Below, in pieces: positions 42,859 to 51,660 of a DNA stretch of 64,000 nt. The stretch is from positions 62,001 through 126,000 of the forward strand of contig JAXLQJ010000002.1 in the NCBI GenBank assembly GCA_046331705.1, written 5' to 3'. Source of the stretch: JADJOY01 sp046331705 [NCBI: bacterium] (GTDB lineage Bacteria; JADJOY01). The position numbers and the translations under genes were made by a program. A model generated the notes under the pieces. It had not been told where the DNA came from, searched no databases, and saw nothing but the letters and a program-made list of their open reading frames with translations. Within the stretch, counting starts at the first letter, position 1; the number at the start of each line of letters is the position of its first letter.

Positions 42859-43848
42859 ATGAAGGTCGCCGTCACCGGCGCCGCCGGACACGTCGGCGGC
42901 AACCTGGTCCGGGCGCTCCTCGAGCGTCGCCACCAGGTGCGCGCGATCGTGTACCAGGACACCCGCGCCGTCGACGGCCTCGCCGTCGAGCGCGTGCCCG
43001 CGGACGTGCTCGACGCCGACCAGGTGCAGCGCGCCTTCGAGGGAGTCGACTGGGTCTTCCACCTCGCCGCCAAGGTCTCGATCGAGGGCGACCCCGACGG
43101 CTCGGTGCACCGCACCAACGTGCTCGGCACACGCCACGTGGTCGAGGCCTGCCTGGCGCGCGGCGTGAAGCGCCTGGTCCACTTCAGCTCGGTCCACGCG
43201 CTGCGCAACGATCCGTACGACGTGCCGATGGACGAAGGGCGCCCGCTCGCCGACGAAGGACATGCCTTCGCCTACGATCTCTCGAAGGCCGGTTCGGAAC
43301 GCGAGGTCCAGGCGGGCATCAAGCGCGGCCTCGACGCCGTGATCGTGAATCCCACCGCCATCCTCGGCCCCAGCGACTTCAAGCCGTCGCGCATGGGTCA
43401 GGTGCTCGTCGATCTCCACTTCCGGCGCTTACCGGCGCTGGTGGCCGGCGGCTTCGACTTCGTGGACGTGCGCGACGTCGCCGAGGGCGCCATCGCCGCC
43501 GCCGAGAGAGGCCGCACCGGCGAGCGCTACCTGCTCGGCAACGAGTACCGGCCGGTGCGCGAGCTCGCCGGGCTCTGCCGCGACGTCGCCGGCATCCGAC
43601 CGCCGCGCTTCACGTCGCCGCTTTGGCTCGCCAGGGCCGGAGCGCCGTTCGCCGTCGCGTGGGCCAAGGTCTCCGGCACGCGCCCGCTCTTCACCGAGGA
43701 GTCCCTGCACGCGCTCGCGGGCAATCCCAACGTGAGTCACGAGAAGGCCACCCGCGAGCTCGGCTATCGACCGCGCCCGCTCGCCACGAGCGTCGCCGAC
43801 ACCTACGGCTGGCTGCGCGAAGCCGGCCTGCTCGAAACCAAGACGTGA
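42859..43848 (+). CDS. NAD-dependent epimerase/3beta-HSD-like SDR
   Basis: 329-residue extended SDR. NAD motif VAVTGAAGHVGGNLVRALLE, FHLAAKVS, and active-site Tyr/Lys in FAYDLSKAGSERE; FSSVHAL supplies the Ser. The pattern resembles dihydroflavonol reductase/3beta-hydroxysteroid dehydrogenase relatives such as sterol C4-decarboxylases. It ends 7 bp before a steroid 5alpha-reductase homologue, which favours a hydroxysteroid or sterol substrate, though this is inference. Confidence 0.82.
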   Translation: MKVAVTGAAGHVGGNLVRALLERRHQVRAIVYQDTRAVDGLAVERVPADVLDADQVQRAFEGVDWVFHLAAKVSIEGDPDGSVHRTNVLGTRHVVEACLARGVKRLVHFSSVHALRNDPYDVPMDEGRPLADEGHAFAYDLSKAGSEREVQAGIKRGLDAVIVNPTAILGPSDFKPSRMGQVLVDLHFRRLPALVAGGFDFVDVRDVAEGAIAAAERGRTGERYLLGNEYRPVRELAGLCRDVAGIRPPRFTSPLWLARAGAPFAVAWAKVSGTRPLFTEESLHALAGNPNVSHEKATRELGYRPRPLATSVADTYGWLREAGLLETKT

Positions 43849-43855
43849 GGCATCG

Positions 43856-44617
43856 ATGACCGAGCATCAGCTCTACATGTGGGTGGTCTGGATCTGGCTC
43901 GGCCTCGCGGCGTTCACCTTCGTCTCGCTGTTCTTCTTCACCGCTCCCTACGGGCGCCATGCGCGCGCCGGCTGGGGGCCGATGATCGAGCGCACGGCCG
44001 CGTGGATGATCATGGAATCGCCGGTGGTCTTCCTGCCGCTGATCCTGTTCTTGGTGAGCGACCGGCGCGCGCTGGTGCCGTACGGGATCTTCCTGCTGAT
44101 CTGGGAGTTTCACTACGTCCACCGCACCTTCGTGTTCCCGTTCCGGCTGCGCGGCGGCCAACCCCAGATGCCGCTCTCGATCGTGGCGAGCGCGATCGTG
44201 TTCAACGTCGGCAACGCCTATCTGCAAGCGCGCTGGCTCTTCCACCTGCGCGAGCCCTATCCCGCCACTTGGCTGAGCGATCCGCGCTTCGCCATCGGCC
44301 TGGTGCTCTTCGCCGTCGGCTTCGCCATCAACTACCACTCCGACGGGATCACGCGGAATCTGCGCAAGCCCGGCGAGACCGGCTACAAGATCCCCTACGG
44401 TGGGTTCTTCCGCTGGGTGTCGGCGCCCAACTACCTGGGCGAGCTGATCGAGTGGACCGGCTGGGCGATCCTCACGTGGTCGCGCGGCGGTGTGGTGTTC
44501 GTGATCTGGAGCGCCGCGAACCTGGTGCCGCGCGCGATCGCCAACCACCGCTGGTACCGCGAGAAGTTCCCGGACTACCCGCCCGAGCGTCGCGCCATCG
44601 TTCCCGGGCTGCTCTGA
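43856..44617 (+). CDS. steroid 5alpha-reductase family protein (3-oxo-5alpha-steroid 4-dehydrogenase)
   Basis: 253 residues, integral membrane, with about six or seven hydrophobic helices. C-terminal signature of the SRD5A family: INYHSDGITRNLRKPGETGY, then GFFRWVSAPNYLGELIEWTG, and near the end HRWYREKFPDYPPERRAIVP. From memory, this agrees strikingly with human SRD5A1 (LRKPGETGYKIP, ANYFGE, EWCGYA, and the HxWYxxKFxxYPxxR end), including the NADPH-binding residues. Mid-protein WEFHYVHRTFVFPFRLRG is likewise conserved. It should reduce the delta-4 double bond of a 3-keto steroid or a polyprenal. Follows the 3beta-HSD-like gene by 7 bp. Confidence 0.88.
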   Translation: MTEHQLYMWVVWIWLGLAAFTFVSLFFFTAPYGRHARAGWGPMIERTAAWMIMESPVVFLPLILFLVSDRRALVPYGIFLLIWEFHYVHRTFVFPFRLRGGQPQMPLSIVASAIVFNVGNAYLQARWLFHLREPYPATWLSDPRFAIGLVLFAVGFAINYHSDGITRNLRKPGETGYKIPYGGFFRWVSAPNYLGELIEWTGWAILTWSRGGVVFVIWSAANLVPRAIANHRWYREKFPDYPPERRAIVPGLL

Positions 44618-44622
44618 ACGCT

Positions 44623-44639
44623 GCGCGCGCCGCGCGCGC
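44623..44639. terminator. GC hairpin between convergent genes
   Basis: Alternating GC palindrome (GCGCGC arms around GCCGC) filling the 22-bp gap between the 5alpha-reductase and MBL genes, which converge here. No T-run. Confidence 0.35.
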
Positions 44640-45818
44640 TCATGCGCCGAAGATCGGCAGCGGGCCGGGGTCCTCGGCGAGCCGGCGCGTCAGGTAGTCG
44701 GCGGGCGGGATCTCCTCGAGCGCGAAGGTGATGCGGCGCGAGGTGACGTCCTCGGCGAGCGTGAGGTAGCCCTCGTCCGCGAGCGCGCACAGCATCCCGA
44801 AGACGTGGCTCGGGGTCGACACCGTGTGGCTGTGCGCCTGCGGCACGAGCGGGCTCAGATCCGCCGCCGTGAACGGCTCGCGGCGCGGCGCCGGGCCGTC
44901 GGCGTGCAGGAACTCGTTGCGCAAGATGCGGTAGAGCCCCTCGAAGTAGCGCTCGGCGAAGCGCACCCAGGCCATCGGCTCGACCACCGCGAAGCGGCCG
45001 TGCGGCGGCAGCACCACGCGCACGGCGAAGCGCTCGAAGAAGCGGCGGATTCGACGCAACGTGAGCAGATAGCTCTCGAAGCCGCGCGAGTAGCCCTGCC
45101 CCATCACGGTGAAGATGGGCACCACGAAGTCGCGGCTCGCGGGCTCCTCGACGCGCCCGACGCAGATGATGGTGTCGCCGGGGATCACCACGCCGCGCGC
45201 GGTGTCGAGGTAGAGCACGCAGTCGTTGGAATGCCCGGGGCTCGCGAGCGCGACGAACCCCGGCGGCAACCGTCCCTCGTCGACGAAGCGCAGCGCCGCC
45301 TTGGGGGTGCGGGCGAAATACTGGGCATACGGCGCGCGGCGCGGATGCTCGAGCATCGCGGTGCCGGTGAAGGTCGAGAGGTCGATCAAGCCGAACTGGG
45401 CGCGGGCCTGGAAGATCAGGAAGGTCTCGTCGAAGTACGAGGCGGCCGGTTGGGTCAAGAAGCGGTAGCCCGCCGAGTGGACGTGGATGGGCGCGCGCTC
45501 GCCGGGCGCGCGGCCGAGGCCCGCGACGACACCCGCCATGCCGGCGTGATCGCCGTGGCAATGGGTCACGAGCACGGCGTCGAGCTCGGCCACGTCGGCC
45601 TGCACCAGCGCGTTGGTCAGCTCCGCGACGATGTCGGGCCGCGCCGCGGGCGCCTCGAAGAGCAGCGCGCGAGCGCCATCGCGGATCAGCACGGGATTGA
45701 TGCGGCGCGGCGACGGATAACCGCTCGCGACCGGGTGCACCGAGACCTCGGCGGCGAGGCCGAGGTCGGCGAGTGCCACGTCGAAGGGCACGAGGGCGCG
45801 GCGGGTCTCTTCGGACAC
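44640..45818 (-). CDS. MBL-fold metallo-hydrolase
   Basis: 392 residues, GTG start at 45818. Metal ligands in order: THCHGDHAG (HxHxDH), ASPGHSNDCVLYL (His), VIPGDTI (Asp) and LPPHGRF (His). A C-terminal winged-helix-like segment (SHVFGMLCALADEGYLTLAED) resembles the beta-lactamase-like family members related to LACTB2. Probable hydrolysis of a lactone, thioester or phosphodiester. No partner in an operon. Confidence 0.85.
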   Translation of the reverse strand: MSEETRRALVPFDVALADLGLAAEVSVHPVASGYPSPRRINPVLIRDGARALLFEAPAARPDIVAELTNALVQADVAELDAVLVTHCHGDHAGMAGVVAGLGRAPGERAPIHVHSAGYRFLTQPAASYFDETFLIFQARAQFGLIDLSTFTGTAMLEHPRRAPYAQYFARTPKAALRFVDEGRLPPGFVALASPGHSNDCVLYLDTARGVVIPGDTIICVGRVEEPASRDFVVPIFTVMGQGYSRGFESYLLTLRRIRRFFERFAVRVVLPPHGRFAVVEPMAWVRFAERYFEGLYRILRNEFLHADGPAPRREPFTAADLSPLVPQAHSHTVSTPSHVFGMLCALADEGYLTLAEDVTSRRITFALEEIPPADYLTRRLAEDPGPLPIFGA

Positions 45819-45993
45819 GAAGGCTCGCGATCAGCCCCGTCGACGGCCTCGGGGGCGCGGCGGTGCAGTGGCGCTGAAGCTATGCGATGGCCTGCGCCTC
45901 GGCGAGAGCGCCGCGAGCGCCGCACCCGAGCTCGCGACCCGCGTCGAGGAGCACGCGCATCGCACCCAGCGCGCCGAGCGGATCCAAACGGGC

Positions 45994-48990
45994 ATGGATT
46001 CTGCTAACTCCACCTCGGTGCGATCGATCGAGCCTCGGGTCAAGCGAGCTGGAAGCCGGCGCCAGCGGCGCGCCGCGCGACTCGTCGGCCCGACGCTGGC
46101 GTGCGGCTGTGCCTTCGCGCTGCTGCTCGCGCGCGCCTCGGCGAGCGCGGCGGCGCCCGCCCCGGGCAACCCCTACGTCGCGCGCTTCGGCGCCGCCGAT
46201 CTGCCGGGCGACGCATACAACTACGGTGTGGCCGTCGACGCGGCCGGGGAGGTGCTGGTCGCGAACACGGCCGGGCTGATGCGCTTCGCCGGCGGCCAGT
46301 GGGAGCTCGTCGAGCTCCCGGGCCATCTCGAGGTGCGCTCGATCGCGACCACCGCCGACGGCCAGATCTTCCTAGGTTCGTTCGATCAGTTCGGTCGCTT
46401 GCACGAGGACCGCTTCGGCACGCCGCGCTTCGCCCCGCTCCAAGACGAGTTCCGGCGCGATCGCGAAGCGGGCTCGATCAGCGAGGTCTTCCGCACCGCG
46501 AGCACACGCGACGGCGTCTATTTCATCGCCTATTCCGAGGCCTTCTTGCTGGGCGCGGACGGGGCGCGACGGCGCTTCTCGGCGGGGCAACGCATCGTCG
46601 CCGCGGCGCACGCTGGCGATACGGTGCTGGTTCAGCACGAGCGCGGCCCGCTCACGCGGCTCACCCCGGCGGGCTACGTCGACGTCCGCGGCCCCGCGGA
46701 TCTCGGCCCCGACGGCCCGGTCTTCTCGGCAGCGGTTCCCGCACCCGACGGCAGGATTTACCTGCTCAGCCGTGACCGCGGCTGGTACCGCTTCGACGGC
46801 GAGTCCGTCGAGCGCTTCGAGGCCCCCAGCAGCCAGCGGCTCGGCGAGGCGCGCTGCTTCCGCGCGGTGAGCCTGCCGGAGGGCGGCTACGCGGTGGGGT
46901 GCGACTCGGGTGAGGTCTTCCAGCTCACTCCCACGCTGGACGTGAGCCACGTACACCGCGTGAGCGAGCTGCCGATCTCGGGCCTGGCGATCGACCGCGA
47001 AGGCTTCCTGTGGGTGGCCACCGAGGGCGAGATGCTGCGCATCGCGCTCGGCTCGGCGTGGAGTCTCTACGACTCGTCCCTCGGTCTGCGCGGCACGATC
47101 CAGGGGAGCGCCGATCTCGGCGATACCACCTGGGTCGCCACCACCACCGGTGCCTATCGTTCGCATACCGACGGCGAGGGGCGGCTCTCGTTCGAGCACG
47201 TCGACACCGGGCTCGCGGAGGTGACCGATATCCAGGGGACTCCCTTCGGCATCCTGATCGCGGGCGGCGACGGGCTCGTGGCCTGGGACGAGGGACGCTT
47301 CGAGCGGGTGCTGGAGAACGTCGGCGTGTGGAGCGTGGAACCGGCGTCCGCGGAAGGCGACCTGTTCTACGCGATCGAGGACGAGCGGCTCGCGATCGTG
47401 CGCCACGAGCGCGCGGGCTGGCGGGTCACGGACACCAGCGGTGGCCCGCCGGTCGGCCTGAGCTCGCTGGCGCGCGGGCGCGACGGAGAGCTCTGGGCGG
47501 GGCAGATGCGCGGCGGCTTGATCCGCTTCCAGCTCGCGGCCGACGGCGCGCGGATCGCAAGCTGGGAGCCGCGTCCGCTGGCGGGCGCCTCGCCGGCGAC
47601 GCCCTCCACCTGGGTGTTCCAGATCGGCGAGCGCGTGTTCGCCCGCGACGCCGACCGCTACTTCGTGCTCGACGACGGCGAGTTCCGGCGAGTGCGCGCC
47701 GGCGACGGCCTGCCGCAGACCATGCTCGACGAGCTCTCCGGCGAGGCGCTCACGTGTCCCGACGGACGAAGCTTCGCGCTCACCTCGACCAAGCTCTTCA
47801 CGCGCGCTCCGAACGCTCGCGACTGGAGCGAGGTGCGGCCCTTCGACGGCGCCGCGCGGCGCATTCTGGGGGCGGATTGCGGCGCCGAGCACACGCTGCT
47901 GATCCAATCCGAGCGCGGCCTGCTGCGGTTCGATCCCGCCCGTCCGCGCGCGGCGGTGGGACGGCTCGTCACGCGGCTGCGGCGGGCCGTCGTCGTGCGC
48001 GCACGCAGCATCGACGAGCCGCTGGCGCTGGATTCGACGGAGCCGCTCGCGATTCAGCCGTTCCGGCGGATGCGCTTCGAGTATGCGGTCCCCACCGGCG
48101 AGCTCGAGGTTCGCTATCGCACGCGCCTGGTCGGCCTCGACGACGACTGGACTCCCGCGACCCACGAACCCGACCGCGAGCTCGGCGCGCTGCCCCCCGG
48201 GGACTACCGGTTCGAGGCGATCGCCATGGTGGCCGGCGCCCAGGAGGTGCAGCCCGCGACGCTGGCGTTTCGCGTGCTACCGCGCTGGTATCAGCGGCCC
48301 GCCGTGGCCGCGCTGGCGCTGGTTCCGCTCGGACTGCTCGTGGCCGGCGTGGTTCGATGGCGATCCGCGGCCTTGCTGCGGGCGAACGCGGCGCTCGACG
48401 CGCTGGTGCGACAGCGAACCCGCGAGCTCGAGGAAGCCAACGCGCGGCTCGAGCAACAAGCACGGCACGACGACCTGACCGGGCTCGCCAACCGGCGGCG
48501 GCTCGAGCATTTCGGCGCGACCGCCTTCGCCGACTCCATTCACCTCGATCGACCGCTGTCGCTGCTGATGGTCGACGCCGACCACTTCAAGGTGCTCAAC
48601 GATCGGCTCGGGCACGCCGCGGGCGACCGGCGGCTGCGCGAGATCGCCGCCGTCCTGCGCGGCCACATCGAAGGCGCTCACGAGCTGGCGGCGCGCTACG
48701 GCGGGGAGGAATTCGCGCTCGTCCTACCCGAGGTGCCGCTCGAGGCCGCACACGCTCGCGCCGAAATCATCCGCAGGGCGGCAGCCAAGCTCACGGACGG
48801 CGTCCTCTCGACGGTGTCGATCGGCGTGGCCGAGCGAGGGGCCCACGGCGCGACCTCGCTCGAGCACCTGTTGCGTCTGGCGGATGCGGCGCTCTACCGC
48901 GCGAAGCAGCGAGGTCGCGACCGCGTGGCCGTCGCCGAGGCGGGCCTCGTGGACGAACCGCACACCCGCGAGACGACCGCGACCGCGTGA
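45994..48990 (+). CDS. beta-propeller sensor diguanylate cyclase
   Basis: 998 residues from ATG 45994 (MDSANSTSVRS), followed by a basic stretch and a hydrophobic signal (about 29-50). The frame is open to GTG 45868. Domains: periplasmic two-component-type beta-propeller with repeats (about 50-650; DREGFLWVATEGEMLRIA is one blade), a Y_Y_Y-like Ig domain (about 690-770; YRTRLVGLDDDWTPATHE), one transmembrane helix (about 775-790), a coiled coil (RQRTRELEEANARLEQQ) and a GGDEF domain. The active site is GGEEF at 903-907, intact. The RxxD inhibitory site five residues ahead is replaced by EGAH, so product inhibition is probably lost. It makes cyclic di-GMP in response to an external signal. Neighbours are exopolysaccharide genes. 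Confidence 0.9.
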   Translation: MDSANSTSVRSIEPRVKRAGSRRQRRAARLVGPTLACGCAFALLLARASASAAAPAPGNPYVARFGAADLPGDAYNYGVAVDAAGEVLVANTAGLMRFAGGQWELVELPGHLEVRSIATTADGQIFLGSFDQFGRLHEDRFGTPRFAPLQDEFRRDREAGSISEVFRTASTRDGVYFIAYSEAFLLGADGARRRFSAGQRIVAAAHAGDTVLVQHERGPLTRLTPAGYVDVRGPADLGPDGPVFSAAVPAPDGRIYLLSRDRGWYRFDGESVERFEAPSSQRLGEARCFRAVSLPEGGYAVGCDSGEVFQLTPTLDVSHVHRVSELPISGLAIDREGFLWVATEGEMLRIALGSAWSLYDSSLGLRGTIQGSADLGDTTWVATTTGAYRSHTDGEGRLSFEHVDTGLAEVTDIQGTPFGILIAGGDGLVAWDEGRFERVLENVGVWSVEPASAEGDLFYAIEDERLAIVRHERAGWRVTDTSGGPPVGLSSLARGRDGELWAGQMRGGLIRFQLAADGARIASWEPRPLAGASPATPSTWVFQIGERVFARDADRYFVLDDGEFRRVRAGDGLPQTMLDELSGEALTCPDGRSFALTSTKLFTRAPNARDWSEVRPFDGAARRILGADCGAEHTLLIQSERGLLRFDPARPRAAVGRLVTRLRRAVVVRARSIDEPLALDSTEPLAIQPFRRMRFEYAVPTGELEVRYRTRLVGLDDDWTPATHEPDRELGALPPGDYRFEAIAMVAGAQEVQPATLAFRVLPRWYQRPAVAALALVPLGLLVAGVVRWRSAALLRANAALDALVRQRTRELEEANARLEQQARHDDLTGLANRRRLEHFGATAFADSIHLDRPLSLLMVDADHFKVLNDRLGHAAGDRRLREIAAVLRGHIEGAHELAARYGGEEFALVLPEVPLEAAHARAEIIRRAAAKLTDGVLSTVSIGVAERGAHGATSLEHLLRLADAALYRAKQRGRDRVAVAEAGLVDEPHTRETTATA

Positions 48991-49049
48991 CGCGCCGTGC
49001 TGGCGCGGACCGGCGGCGCCGTGCTGGCGCGGATGAGCGCGGCGAGTCG

Positions 49050-49865
49050 TCAGCCGCCACCGCCGCGCCGGCGATGAACGGTGCGCTCGCGACCGCCGCT
49101 CACGCTGCCACCGTCGCGCTGTCGCCAGCCGCTGCGATCCGTGCTGAAGCCACCGCCTTGATTGCCCTGACCGTCGGTGTGGCTCTTCCAGTCCCAGCGG
49201 CCCTCGCCGTCGCGAGTGGCCGAGCCACTCGTCTCGGATCCCCACTCGCGACCAGCGCGTCCCTGCCCCTCGCGATCGCGCTGCCACTCGACGCCGTCCT
49301 CGGTGGCCTGGGCGCCGCCCGTCTCGCTACGCGACCAGCTCCGGCCTTGCGCGTCCTCGCCCTGACGCTCGCGACTCCAGGTGGTCCCGTCCTCGCCGCG
49401 TTGCACGTTGCCCGAGAGCTCGGCGCCTTGGGTCTGGCCGTTGGGGCCGGTGCGCTCGACGTCGCCCGACCACGAGCGGCTGCCGTCCTCGCCCTTGGTG
49501 ACGGTCACGTCCTTGTCGACGTTGACCGTCTTGCCGTCCTGATTCGTGTAGGTCTTGTCGCGCGAGTACGTGGTGGTGCCGTCCTCGTTGTGGGTGACGG
49601 TGCCCTCGCGCTCGATGGTGCCGGAGCGACCCGCCGCGGTCGTGCCCGAGGTCGAGCTGCTCGTGGTGCGGCCGTCCTCGGTGCGTTGCGCCGAGCCCGA
49701 GGTGGTCGAGGACCAGGAATTCCCGGCCGAGCCGGTGACCGTGTTCTCGCGCGACCACTCGGCACCGGATCCCTCCTCGGCCCGGCTCGATGTGGCCGCG
49801 CCGTGAAACACGGCGCAGCACGCTCCCGCCACCACGACCCGCCGCCAGCTCCTCGTCATCGTCAT
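49050..49865 (-). CDS. secreted protein with six ~31-residue tandem repeats
   Basis: 271 residues, ATG 49865 with GGAGGAG upstream. Signal peptide RRVVVAGACCAVFHGAATSSRA (cleavage near residue 29). The rest is Gly/Ser/Thr/Asp-rich and made of six imperfect repeats of about 31 residues, each beginning with an E-D-G or D-G-E turn: SAQRTEDGRT, TVTHNEDGTT, VTKGEDGSRS, NVQRGEDGTT, AQATEDGVEW and SATRDGEGRW. Later units gain Trp and Arg. Strand-turn periodicity suggests a beta-structured, possibly surface-exposed or calcium/polysaccharide-binding fibre. No family recognised. It lies between the diguanylate cyclase and the exopolysaccharide transferase. Confidence 0.7.
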   Translation of the reverse strand: MTMTRSWRRVVVAGACCAVFHGAATSSRAEEGSGAEWSRENTVTGSAGNSWSSTTSGSAQRTEDGRTTSSSTSGTTAAGRSGTIEREGTVTHNEDGTTTYSRDKTYTNQDGKTVNVDKDVTVTKGEDGSRSWSGDVERTGPNGQTQGAELSGNVQRGEDGTTWSRERQGEDAQGRSWSRSETGGAQATEDGVEWQRDREGQGRAGREWGSETSGSATRDGEGRWDWKSHTDGQGNQGGGFSTDRSGWRQRDGGSVSGGRERTVHRRRGGGG

Positions 49866-49909
49866 CGAATGCTCCTCCGTGTCGCGAGGCCAGCGCCGCC
49901 GCGATCGAT

Positions 49910-51334
49910 TCACCACGCCCCGGTGCCGCGCACGATCGCCGGCACGGTCTTGAGCAGGATCTCGAGATCCTTGAGCAGGCTCCAATTGTCCACGTATTCC
50001 ATGTCCATGTGCATCCAGCGCTCGAAATCGACCTGGTTGCGCCCGCTCACCTGCCACGGCCCCGTGATCCCCGGCTTCATGCTGAGCCGGCGGCGCTGCC
50101 AAGGCTGGTAGGCGTCGACCTCGCTGGGAATGGGCGGGCGCGGTCCCACCAGGCTCATGTGGCCGAGCAACACGTTGACGAGCTGCGGCAGCTCGTCCAC
50201 CGAGGTCGCCCGCAGCACGCGACCCACCTTCGTGACGCGCGGATCGTTGCGGATCTTGAACACCGGCCCGTCCATCTCGTTCAGCGCCTCGAGCTCGCCG
50301 CGGCGATGCTCGGCGTCGACCACCATGGTGCGGAACTTGAGCAGCGTGAAGCGTCGCTTGTTGAGCCCGTACCGTACCTGGCGGAAGAACACTGGGCCGG
50401 GGCTCGTGAGCCGGATCGCGGCAGCGGCGAGCAAGGCGAGTGGCGACGTCACCACCAGCGCGACGCTGGCCACCACCACGTCGATGGCGCGCTTGACGAG
50501 GAGCTGCCAGTAGCGCGACGGCGGAATGCCGAACGAGATCGACGGGATGCCGTTCAGCGTCTCGAGGTAGTTGTCCATCGAGTCGAGCGGTGGCGGCAGG
50601 AAGAAGAGACGTGCCTTCACTCCTTCGCGCGCGCACATCGGCAGCCATTCCGTCAGGCGGGCCGTGCCCAGGTCGTTGAGCAGGAAGGCCACCTCGTCCA
50701 CGGGCCGCGACTTGAGGACCGCCTCCAGGTCGTCCAACGAGCCCAGCGTCTCGAGGCCGCGCTCCGCCGCGTCCGCGACGTCGGGCGCGAGGCAGCCGAC
50801 GCATTGATAGCCCCGCCCCGGGTTCCCTTCGATCGACGCAACCAGCTCCTGCGCTTGCGCGCCGGCCCCAACCACCAAGACGTAGCGCTGGTTGTAGTGC
50901 CGGCTGCGGATCAGCTCGAGCAGCCGCTTGACGACCACCCGCTCCACGCTGAGCGCCACGACTCCGACCCCGACGAAGGTCAGGATCAGGCTACGGCTGA
51001 TGGTCGGATCCTTGAGCGCGAAGAGCGTGAACCCGAGGATCCCCAGCACGGCCATGCCGGTGCGCAGCTGCATGCCGACCAGCGAGCCGAAGGACGCGGA
51101 TCGATAGGAGTAATAGCCACCGGTGACGTGCAGCACGATCACCCAGGTGACGGTGGCGGTCAGCATCACCCAGCGGTACGCCTCGAACGCCAGCAGCGCC
51201 GGCACGTCGGGCGCGAGGAGCTCGACGCGCACCAAGTTCTGGGCGGCGTAGACCCAGCCGAACACCAGGCCCAGCAGCACGGCGTCGAGCACCATGTGCG
51301 CGCCGCGCAGCAGGGATTCGTGCTCTTTGATCAC
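49910..51334 (-). CDS. exopolysaccharide polyprenyl glycosylphosphotransferase (WcaJ/EpsZ type)
   Basis: About 474 residues from GTG 51334; the start is uncertain because the frame is open further and no clear ribosome site is visible, but a -10 box at 51432-51437 leaves no ATG/GTG/TTG in frame before 51334. Four or five N-terminal helices, a CoA-binding-like Rossmann domain (VLVVGAGAQAQELVASIEG), and the C-terminal sugar transferase: KRAIDVVVASVALVVTSPLA, KFRTMVVDAE, TSVDELPQLVNVLLG, MSLVGPRPP and GPWQVSGRNQ. It attaches the first sugar-phosphate to undecaprenyl phosphate. Confidence 0.9.
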   Translation of the reverse strand: MIKEHESLLRGAHMVLDAVLLGLVFGWVYAAQNLVRVELLAPDVPALLAFEAYRWVMLTATVTWVIVLHVTGGYYSYRSASFGSLVGMQLRTGMAVLGILGFTLFALKDPTISRSLILTFVGVGVVALSVERVVVKRLLELIRSRHYNQRYVLVVGAGAQAQELVASIEGNPGRGYQCVGCLAPDVADAAERGLETLGSLDDLEAVLKSRPVDEVAFLLNDLGTARLTEWLPMCAREGVKARLFFLPPPLDSMDNYLETLNGIPSISFGIPPSRYWQLLVKRAIDVVVASVALVVTSPLALLAAAAIRLTSPGPVFFRQVRYGLNKRRFTLLKFRTMVVDAEHRRGELEALNEMDGPVFKIRNDPRVTKVGRVLRATSVDELPQLVNVLLGHMSLVGPRPPIPSEVDAYQPWQRRRLSMKPGITGPWQVSGRNQVDFERWMHMDMEYVDNWSLLKDLEILLKTVPAIVRGTGAW

Positions 51335-51431
51335 GACGGTGCGTTCGCGAGGTGCGCGGTGGAAGCTCGACGATGAGCGGGGCTCGTTCGCTTCTTCCGC
51401 GAAATGCAGGAAATCACGCGAAATCCCGCCC

Positions 51432-51437
51432 CTTATA
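51432..51437 (-). promoter_or_regulatory. possible -10 box TATAAG for the EPS transferase
   Basis: TATAAG on the minus strand, about 98 bases upstream of GTG 51334. No clear -35 hexamer 16-18 bp upstream, so this is a partial promoter call. Confidence 0.35.
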
Positions 51438-51521
51438 GCACGTCCGTCCGCAGCGAGCCGACCCCACCACCGGCCGCCGAGTGCCGCCACGCGCGATCCG
51501 CGGGGCCGCCGAGGATCGTCT

Positions 51522-51550
51522 TTGACGTGAGGAGTCCGCGTTGGTAACTT
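51522..51550 (+). promoter_or_regulatory. sigma70-like promoter TTGACG-N17-TAACTT
   Basis: -35 TTGACG (51522-51527) and -10 TAACTT (51545-51550) separated by 17 bp. The expected transcript start near 51557 lies after the TTG at 51541, which argues that translation of the lytic transglycosylase starts at 51586 or 51661. Confidence 0.55.
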
Positions 51551-51660
51551 GCGCGCGACTCGTGCTTCCACGGGTCGCTCGCGCGATGCCTTCGGTGGCC
51601 CTCCTCTCTCGCCTCGCCGCGCCCACGCCGCAGCCGATCGCAAGGTTGCGCGCCACCAGC

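Noticed and set aside
43856-44617. Isoprenylcysteine methyltransferase-like protein
   Set aside because: The fold is related, but the RKPGETGY and APNYLGE motifs are specific to the steroid 5alpha-reductase family.
51541-51660. TTG 51541 or ATG 51586 as start of the lytic transglycosylase
   Set aside because: The predicted transcript start is about 51557, after the TTG; ATG 51661 gives a normal signal peptide. ATG 51586 cannot be excluded.
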